From a bacterium (GTDB lineage: Bacteria > AUK180): DNA of 64,000 nt. Each line of letters starts with the position of its first letter. The first letter of the stretch is position 1. Made by a program: the position numbers and the translations under genes. Positions 57,621 through 64,000 of this stretch are shown here, one piece after another. The DNA lies in NCBI GenBank assembly GCA_023144005.1, contig JAGLGN010000031.1, forward strand, positions 1-64,000. The letters are read 5' to 3'. Under the pieces are notes generated by a model. It searched no databases and was not told the origin of the DNA. It saw nothing but the letters and a program-made list of their open reading frames with translations.

Positions 57621-59488
57621 AGAACCTCCCTAATATATTTTTCCAGTGTTTCATAATTTATCTGATAATTGTCAAAAAGTTCGTCTATTGTCCCCGCGGT
57701 GGGAAAGATATCCTGCCAGCCGAACATTCTGACGGGAACGCCGAGATCATTTCTTGAAAATAAGGACGCTACCGCTTCGCCGAATCCACCGGGTATGGCG
57801 TTATCCTCCGCAGTTATCACCATCTTAGCGTTTTTTGCTAGCTCCAGCAGAGCAGATTCATCAAAGGGCTTGACCCATAAAATATCAAATAGCGAAATAT
57901 CGCTCCCTTTATTGCGCATCTTCTCCACCCAGGGCATGAAAAGCGATGTCATCCTGCCGACGGATATCACAGCGGCCTTGGCGTTTTCATCACCCAGGAT
58001 AAATCTGCCCTTTCCCTCTTCCAAGGAAGTAAGGCCCTCGAACTTCATTAATTCACCTGCAAGAGAACCCCTGGGATAACGCACGGCGATCGGCCCTGAA
58101 TTTTCCTCATAGGCTGAGATAACTGCACGCTGCATCGTAGTATTATCCGAAGGGGCGATTATCTTCATGCGGGGGATCGAGCGCAGATAGGAAAGATCGA
58201 AAACGCCGTGATGTGTTTCCCCGTCATCACCTACTATTCCTCCGCGGTCCAGAAAGAACCTCACCGGGAGGCTCTGAATCGCCACATCATGCGAGATCAT
58301 ATCATAGGCCCTTTGGAGAAATGTCGAATATATAGCTACAAAGGGCTTTATCCCCTTTACTGATGCGCCTGCGGCGAAGGTGACGGCATGTTCTTCCTCT
58401 ATACCGACATCGTAGAAATTTTTCGGAAATCTTTTACAATAATCCGCCAGTCCCGTACCATAGCCCATGGCGGCGGTGATCGCGATTATGCTCTTATCCT
58501 TTTCTGTGAGCGAGGAGATCGTATCTCCAAAAACAGAAGAACAGCTCTTGCTTTTTTTCACGGATAGAGATTTTCCGCTTTCAATATTAAAAGGCGATAC
58601 GCCGTGATATGCTACGGGATTATCGAATGCAGGAAAGTACCCCAGGCCCTTTTTTGTGACCACATTCAGTATCTTCGCGCCCTTCAATCCTTTTATTCTC
58701 CGAATCATATTCTCCGTAGTACAAATATCATGCCCGTCAACCGGGCCGAAATATCTGATACCGAGACTCTCGAATAATTTACCCGGCACCATCATCAGTT
58801 TCAGTATAGCTGCCGAACGCAAAAGGAATTTCACAACGGTACCGCCCTTTGATCTATATTCCAAAAGCTTGTCGATCAATGAATGGACCGTCTTATTATA
58901 GGTCGGATTGGTGATCAATTTAGAAAGATGTGTCGAGATCGCTCCTGTATTCTTTGATATGGACATCTCATTGGTGTTCAGGATGATCAATATGTCCTCA
59001 TTGTCATGCCCGATATTGTTCAAGGCCTCCAGCGCGATACCCGAGGGCAATGCCCCGTCGCCTATTATGGCGACCACAGCGCCCTTTTCCCCTTTCATAC
59101 GCTTGGCGATCCTTACCCCATGCGCGGCCGAGAGCGAAGTTGAGGAATGCCCGGCTCCGAAAATATCATATGGGGATTCTTCCCTCTTCAGATAGCCGGA
59201 GATACCGCCGAATGTTCTTAATGTATGAAAATCCTTGTACCTGCCCGTTAAAAGCTTAAATGAATATGCCTGATGCCCGACATCCCATATCACCTCATCC
59301 TCCGGCATGTCCAATCCTCTCATCAGGGCAACCGTCAATTCAACGGTTCCAAGATTTGAAGCGAGATGGCCGCCGTTCTCTGAAGTGGTCTTTATTATCT
59401 TCCAGCGCAATTCCCCGCAGAGCCTTTTCAATTGGCCCGGATCCAATGCCTTCACATCTTCAGGGCCTTTAATATTATCAAGTAACAT
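57617..59488 (-). CDS. dxs: 1-deoxy-D-xylulose-5-phosphate synthase (start at internal Met)
   Basis: 'HLASNLGTVELTVALM', 'IWDVGHQAYSFKLLTGR', 'AVVAIIGDGALPSG', 'RFFLDRGGIVGDDGETHHGVFDLSYLRSIP'. Confidence 0.95.
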   Translation of the reverse strand: MLLDNIKGPEDVKALDPGQLKRLCGELRWKIIKTTSENGGHLASNLGTVELTVALMRGLDMPEDEVIWDVGHQAYSFKLLTGRYKDFHTLRTFGGISGYLKREESPYDIFGAGHSSTSLSAAHGVRIAKRMKGEKGAVVAIIGDGALPSGIALEALNNIGHDNEDILIILNTNEMSISKNTGAISTHLSKLITNPTYNKTVHSLIDKLLEYRSKGGTVVKFLLRSAAILKLMMVPGKLFESLGIRYFGPVDGHDICTTENMIRRIKGLKGAKILNVVTKKGLGYFPAFDNPVAYHGVSPFNIESGKSLSVKKSKSCSSVFGDTISSLTEKDKSIIAITAAMGYGTGLADYCKRFPKNFYDVGIEEEHAVTFAAGASVKGIKPFVAIYSTFLQRAYDMISHDVAIQSLPVRFFLDRGGIVGDDGETHHGVFDLSYLRSIPRMKIIAPSDNTTMQRAVISAYEENSGPIAVRYPRGSLAGELMKFEGLTSLEEGKGRFILGDENAKAAVISVGRMTSLFMPWVEKMRNKGSDISLFDILWVKPFDESALLELAKNAKMVITAEDNAIPGGFGEAVASLFSRNDLGVPVRMFGWQDIFPTAGTIDELFDNYQINYETLEKYIREVL

Positions 59489-60287
59489 TCTTTGTTTCCT
59501 CCAAAGCCGACCAGATCTCCTTGAAACATCCCCGGGCGTTTTGATTATGAATAAGCTCAAATATCCCTTGAGCTTTCTTTATGTATTTCTCGTATTCCCC
59601 GGATGCTTCTTCTCGATTCAATATCTTCAGTATTCCCTTGTCCCCGTCCTTGGACTTCAGGTCATTGTGTATTTGAAATGCTATGCCGAAGGCCTTGGCG
59701 GATTGCGTGGCCAGCTCGACCTCACTCTCCAATTCGGCAATTATATAGGGTATTGAAAAGGCGATCTCAAAGAGCTTACCGGTCTTGAGGCCGTACATCT
59801 CATAAAGGTCTTTCAGCTCGGTGAAGCTTCTTTCCATATCGAGATATTGGCCCATCAATAATCCCTTGAATCCCGCGGCATTATTTACAAGCCCCATTAT
59901 CCGCCCCGAATACGGAAGGAGCGCAAAAAGGGACATGGCCTCCGTTATCAGCACATCCGAAGCCAGTATCGCCTTGTACTCACCGAATTGCTTGTGTACG
60001 GAGGGTCTTCCGCGTCTATATTGATCATCATCAAAAGCAGGCAGGTCATCCTGTATCAATGAATAATTATGTATGAATTCAATCGCGAGAGCACCGGGAA
60101 AAAGAAGCTGCTCATCAATACCCAGGTCCTCTCCCAGAACGGCCATCATCACGGGGCGCAATCGTTTTCCTCCGGACATCAAGGCATATTCAATGATCTC
60201 GCCCATTTCTCCGCTATAACGGGAATGAATGAAATCAATCATCTTCTTTTCGAAGGATTTTCCGTACTTATCAAGATATAGCGTCAT
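59478..60287 (-). CDS. ispA: Polyprenyl (farnesyl/geranylgeranyl) diphosphate synthase
   Basis: 'GGKRLRPVM', 'SLIQDDLPAFDDDQYRRGRPSVHKQFGE', 'FQIHNDLKSKDGD'. Confidence 0.93.
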   Translation of the reverse strand: MTLYLDKYGKSFEKKMIDFIHSRYSGEMGEIIEYALMSGGKRLRPVMMAVLGEDLGIDEQLLFPGALAIEFIHNYSLIQDDLPAFDDDQYRRGRPSVHKQFGEYKAILASDVLITEAMSLFALLPYSGRIMGLVNNAAGFKGLLMGQYLDMERSFTELKDLYEMYGLKTGKLFEIAFSIPYIIAELESEVELATQSAKAFGIAFQIHNDLKSKDGDKGILKILNREEASGEYEKYIKKAQGIFELIHNQNARGCFKEIWSALEETKNVT

Positions 60288-60541
60288 TCATCGTCCTCTT
60301 GCTGAAAATTCTCCTCGGAATATTCACTTGCCAGGCCCTTCTTTATTAATTTGATCCTGTTCTCGATCCCAGACAGTTTTTCCCTGGCTATCTTGTTCAG
60401 CTCCGCTCCACTGGAGAAGAGTTCGACAGCTTCTTCCAGAGGGAGTTCCTCATCCTCAAGTTTATTGAGTATCTGATTGAGCTTTTCAATAAGTTCTTCC
60501 AGGGACAGTACATTTACATCATTATCTTCTTTCTTTGGCAT
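60284..60541 (-). CDS. xseB: Exodeoxyribonuclease VII small subunit
   Basis: 'SLEELIEKLNQILNKLEDEELPLEEAVELFSSGAEL'. Confidence 0.92.
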   Translation of the reverse strand: MPKKEDNDVNVLSLEELIEKLNQILNKLEDEELPLEEAVELFSSGAELNKIAREKLSGIENRIKLIKKGLASEYSEENFQQEDDE

Positions 60542-61937
60542 CTTTTACCTCCAGAGTAAGTTCTCCGCTATGGAGAATTGCCTTTAATATTTGCGACCGC
60601 TTTACCTGTGAGCTGTTCTTGACAGGTTTTCCGTCAAGATACAAGATCGAGTATCCCCTTTCCAGAATGGATAGCGGGGACAGCGCGGAAAGACGCTCCC
60701 CCAAACGTTCAACAGTTATCAGCTTTCGTCTGAATTGTTCATTCGACTTATTTATCAGTTCCGCCTCTGCTGGAAGCTCTCCCTTGCGCATGTCAAAGAT
60801 CCGTTGCGCGCTATGCGCCATTCCCTGCATCACCCTTTTCAATTCAGCGCGGTTCTCACCGGTCTTTCTAAGCGACAGGGCTTCGCGGAATCTGTTCAGA
60901 ACATGTGTAAATTCGCTTTGCTTCAGATAATTCATACGATCGGCAAGGCCTTCTATCCTGGCGGAAAGCTCCCCTACTCTTGTGGAGGCATTCCCCGATC
61001 TTATTCTAAGGCCTGAGGCCGCAGCCGTGAAGCTATTGGCCTTCATCCTGCTATTGGCCAATCGCCTGGTCAATATCGAATAATTGCTGATAAGGCGCCT
61101 TTGTATCTCTTCCCAGAGCTGTTTATTATCTGTTGAAAATAGTTCTGCCGCCGCTGTGGGCGTGGCAGCGCGAAGATCCGCGGTAAGATCGCTTATACTG
61201 AAATCCCTCTCATGTCCTACGGCGGAAACCACAGGCAGCCCGGATGAGAATATCTTTCTCGCCAATTTCTCATTATTGAACACCCAGAGGTCCTCCAGAG
61301 ATCCGCCGCCTCGAGTGATAACTATCATATCCAGCCCGCCGGAATACTCATTATTGAAGAAATCTATACCGCCCATCAATGTCTCCACCGCACGATCTCC
61401 CTGCACCTGTGAGGGATATACGATAATCTCCACCTGGGAACGGTTCTTTCTGACAACGGATGTCATATCCTTGATGGCGGCGCCCGTAGGTGAAGTTATC
61501 ACTCCAACCCTTTTTATTATCCTGGGAATATCTTTTTTGTGCTCCTGGTCAAAAAGCCCCTCTCTTGAAAGCCGGCCCTTGATCTCTTCGTAAAGAAGCT
61601 TCCATTTACCGCTGCCTTCGAGAGGAATGACCTTTTTAACGACAAGCTGAAAACTTGAGGAATAAGAGTATATATTCAAACTGCCGAATAAGATCACGCG
61701 TGCGCCTTCCTTGAGCTCATTTATCTCCGTGGAACCCTCGCCGATCCATTTGAAGGCAACGGCTCTGAGAAGATTCCGTGATTCATCCTTTATCGAAATG
61801 TAAACATGGCCTTCCTTTGAACGCCTGATCTCGGATATCTCACCCTCCACATAGATACGCTCGTAATTTGTCTTAAAAAAGTGGTTAACTTCCCTGATGA
61901 GTTCGCCAACCTGGAATACCCGCGTATCTTTCTGCAT
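60522..61937 (-). CDS. xseA: Exodeoxyribonuclease VII large subunit
   Basis: OB-fold 'YVEGEISEIRRSKEGHVYISIKDE', 'IGVITSPTGAAIKDM', 'VITRGGGSLEDLWVFNNEKLARKIFSSGLPVVSAVGHERDFSISDLTADLRAATPTAAAE'. Confidence 0.95.
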   Translation of the reverse strand: MQKDTRVFQVGELIREVNHFFKTNYERIYVEGEISEIRRSKEGHVYISIKDESRNLLRAVAFKWIGEGSTEINELKEGARVILFGSLNIYSYSSSFQLVVKKVIPLEGSGKWKLLYEEIKGRLSREGLFDQEHKKDIPRIIKRVGVITSPTGAAIKDMTSVVRKNRSQVEIIVYPSQVQGDRAVETLMGGIDFFNNEYSGGLDMIVITRGGGSLEDLWVFNNEKLARKIFSSGLPVVSAVGHERDFSISDLTADLRAATPTAAAELFSTDNKQLWEEIQRRLISNYSILTRRLANSRMKANSFTAAASGLRIRSGNASTRVGELSARIEGLADRMNYLKQSEFTHVLNRFREALSLRKTGENRAELKRVMQGMAHSAQRIFDMRKGELPAEAELINKSNEQFRRKLITVERLGERLSALSPLSILERGYSILYLDGKPVKNSSQVKRSQILKAILHSGELTLEVKDAKERR

Positions 61938-61947
61938 TTACACTCCT

Positions 61948-63429
61948 CTATTGAATGTGAATCATATTTTCACGATCAGCACTGTCTTTAAAACGAAATG
62001 CGATCTTGCGCTTGCTCAAGCCGAAGATATAGAAATATTCGGAATTATAGTCCAGAAAAAGAGGAACTTCCGTGGAGAATTGTATACCGTCCACCGTCAA
62101 AAACCCCCTGCGGTAATTATCAAAGCTCATTTCGCCGAGATCTTCGAGAACTATGTCCACGGATTTAAAATTGCCTTTTTCCAGAAGATAATTCACATTC
62201 AGGCGGGCAAAGCCGCCCTCTTTCCCTGAAACGCTGAGCTTATAAACAGCGACCGGCAGAGAACTTCTCTGATAGAACATGAAATAAGTGCCGTCACCAA
62301 GCCCGAAAATACGCTTCTGCCTGCCGTCATCGTAGATATATATGACAGAAGAATCCTTCGCCGAATATCTTATCAGATCCTTGTCTTTCTCATACTCCAA
62401 TTTAAAGAGCTCATTGGTGTCTTTATTCAGCATTATATACTCAGAGTACTCCATAGAATTCGGAAGCGTAACGGAACTCAGAGCACTTTTTGCCTGAATG
62501 GGATTCTCGGAAGTAATGTACTTATAATCGGTATCCGCGGCAATGCCGGTGACCTTATAGCCCAAGGTCTCTTTCTTCTCCTTCCCGTCTTTGCCTGATT
62601 TGAGAAAAATGTCAAGAAATTGATTTTTGCGGTAACTTGTCTCATCCTCACCGGTGACGAACTCCATTCCCCCGTCCCCACCCTTATCAAAGTAGTGCAC
62701 GACACTTTTAGGCTGTGTTTGCTCATTGTAAATAGGGATATGATCGGTAGTTACATTTAGAAATATCTTTTGCGGCTCCCAGAGTATCCATCCGTGTTCG
62801 GGATGCTGGACAGAGACCAGTGAATGAAAGTAATCACCCGAGATCCCTTCCGTCTCGCCCTTATCAAAGAGATATGAAAATACGGATTGCGCGGGGATGC
62901 CGCTTAAGCGCAGAAGGTAAACGGTGAGGACGGTATAGCCGTAGCAATCACCCGATCTGCCGGCAAAAACGAATTCAGGGTCCTCTCCCTCATTGCCGGG
63001 AACTATCTTGTACTTCACATTTGTATTAAGCCAATCGAAGATCTTGAATACCCTTTCCAGATATGTGTCCTTGTCCGAAAAGATGTTTCGGCTGAAATAG
63101 TCATCTATCTTGGAATAACTTACAGGGTTCCGGGCAAATCTCCTGGTTTCCTTTGTGATCAATGATTTCCAATCCTTGGAATCTTTGATCGGCTTATATG
63201 AAGATATTACATTTACCGCCAATTTGCTGTGATCGATCCTTGAAAATACGGCTCTGTAATTGTAATACTCCAATGTCTCGGGCAGAAGGTCGAAATTTCC
63301 TTCAATAGTAATAACCGCATTTTCGCTTCCGCTTCTTATCTCTCCGGCAGCGGCGGCATCATTTCCCGAAAAGAAGATCGTAGATCCTAATAAAAGAATC
63401 AAGATCAAATTCTTCAGGTCTTTTTTCAC
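61948..63429 (-). CDS. Exported transglutaminase-like domain protein (GTG start)
   Basis: Signal peptide; 'FAGRSGDCYGYTVLTVYLLRLSGIPAQSVFSY', 'DYFHSLVSVQHPEHGWILWEP'. Confidence 0.85.
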   Translation of the reverse strand: MKKDLKNLILILLLGSTIFFSGNDAAAAGEIRSGSENAVITIEGNFDLLPETLEYYNYRAVFSRIDHSKLAVNVISSYKPIKDSKDWKSLITKETRRFARNPVSYSKIDDYFSRNIFSDKDTYLERVFKIFDWLNTNVKYKIVPGNEGEDPEFVFAGRSGDCYGYTVLTVYLLRLSGIPAQSVFSYLFDKGETEGISGDYFHSLVSVQHPEHGWILWEPQKIFLNVTTDHIPIYNEQTQPKSVVHYFDKGGDGGMEFVTGEDETSYRKNQFLDIFLKSGKDGKEKKETLGYKVTGIAADTDYKYITSENPIQAKSALSSVTLPNSMEYSEYIMLNKDTNELFKLEYEKDKDLIRYSAKDSSVIYIYDDGRQKRIFGLGDGTYFMFYQRSSLPVAVYKLSVSGKEGGFARLNVNYLLEKGNFKSVDIVLEDLGEMSFDNYRRGFLTVDGIQFSTEVPLFLDYNSEYFYIFGLSKRKIAFRFKDSADRENMIHIQ

Positions 63430-64000
63430 AATTTATTTCCTCTTTTTTCAACTTTGCAATTATATCACTTTTGGGTATATTATTAAAATACAGCGCTAAA
63501 CCGTTATACAGTTTTTTCCTTCTCTGACTGAAGAGCGCTTTGATAAATCTGTGGAAATTGTCGTCGACCTCATGCTTGATATCATTTCTGAACGAGACAA
63601 AGCAAGAATCAACTTTCGGAATGGGAGTGAAGACCGTCTTCGGAACCTTCTGAAATCCGGTAACGGTGAAATTATTCTGGAAAAATACGGATAATGAACC
63701 ATATACACGGCTACCCGGGGGGGATTTCAGCCGGCTGCCGTATTCATATTGCAGCATCATATGGTATTGCTCGAATTTATCGGAATCGCAGATCAGTTTT
63801 TCTATGATAGGCGTGCTGATATAATATGGTACATTCGCGATAAACAAGTATTTGTCATCTGAGGGTTCTGGTATACTGAATTTCAGAAAATCCCGGCAAT
63901 GCAAATGAAAGTTCTCATTGTCGGAAAAACGGGAATTCAAGCGAGCACAGAGCTCTTTATCCAATTCAATGGAGATGAGATTTCTGCAGTCCTCCAGAAG
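63359..64000 (-). CDS. rsmA: 16S rRNA (adenine(1518)-N(6)/adenine(1519)-N(6))-dimethyltransferase, N-terminus beyond window
   Basis: 'IANVPYYISTPIIEKL' (NxPY motif), 'PIPKVDSCFVSF', 'FSQRRKKLYNGL'; frame stays open to position 64000 ('LLEDCRNLISIELDKEL'). Confidence 0.92.
   Translation of the reverse strand, partial: LLEDCRNLISIELDKELCARLNSRFSDNENFHLHCRDFLKFSIPEPSDDKYLFIANVPYYISTPIIEKLICDSDKFEQYHMMLQYEYGSRLKSPPGSRVYGSLSVFFQNNFTVTGFQKVPKTVFTPIPKVDSCFVSFRNDIKHEVDDNFHRFIKALFSQRRKKLYNGLALYFNNIPKSDIIAKLKKEEINCEKRPEEFDLDSFIRIYDLLFGK

Noticed and set aside
62670-62692. CCCCCGTCCCC in the transglutaminase gene
   Set aside because: Lies inside conserved coding sequence and lacks the CAACAA/TGCAAC flank; chance similarity

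Overview
The 64 kb window looks like chromosomal DNA from an uncultured Gram-negative-type bacterium (outer-membrane barrels, ExbBD/TonB, secretin, lipoproteins). Strand layout is strongly asymmetric: about 1-9.6 kb is +, and about 9.8-64 kb is entirely -.

(1) 0.2-4.7 kb: nikR plus a nickel/cobalt ECF transporter operon (OM barrel, DUF4198/NikK-like, NikL-like, CbiM/NikM, CbiQ, CbiO), with two candidate NikR operators.

(2) 4.74-5.11 kb: a patchwork of small interspersed repeats.

(3) 5.1-9.6 kb: an OM barrel / RND (MMPL) / LolA-like export cassette.

(4) 9.8-12.3 kb: a papain-like lipoprotein, then an unusual fusion of a degenerate GspE/PilB-type ATPase with a class III adenylate cyclase. 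The fusion gene is bracketed by REP-like ends.

(5) 12.3-46 kb: a giant surface/periplasmic protein locus. It has a 2897-aa FN3/TolB/Ig protein, a TPR protein, a 5920-aa M23 + FlgD-Ig + OmpL47-type repeat protein and a beta-propeller protein. A shorter paralogous propeller + M23 pair is interleaved with two RAYT/Y1 (HUH) transposase elements that have 28-bp inverted ends.

(6) 45.9-51.1 kb: a secretin / pseudopilin / PilNO-like cluster.

(7) 51-64 kb: tdk, a two-component pair, an O-antigen-ligase-like protein, FecR/TPR, TonB-ExbD-ExbB, dxs-ispA-xseB-xseA, a transglutaminase-like protein and partial rsmA/ksgA.

No tRNA, rRNA or CRISPR array was recognised. All family calls come from reading motifs by eye. 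No database search was run.
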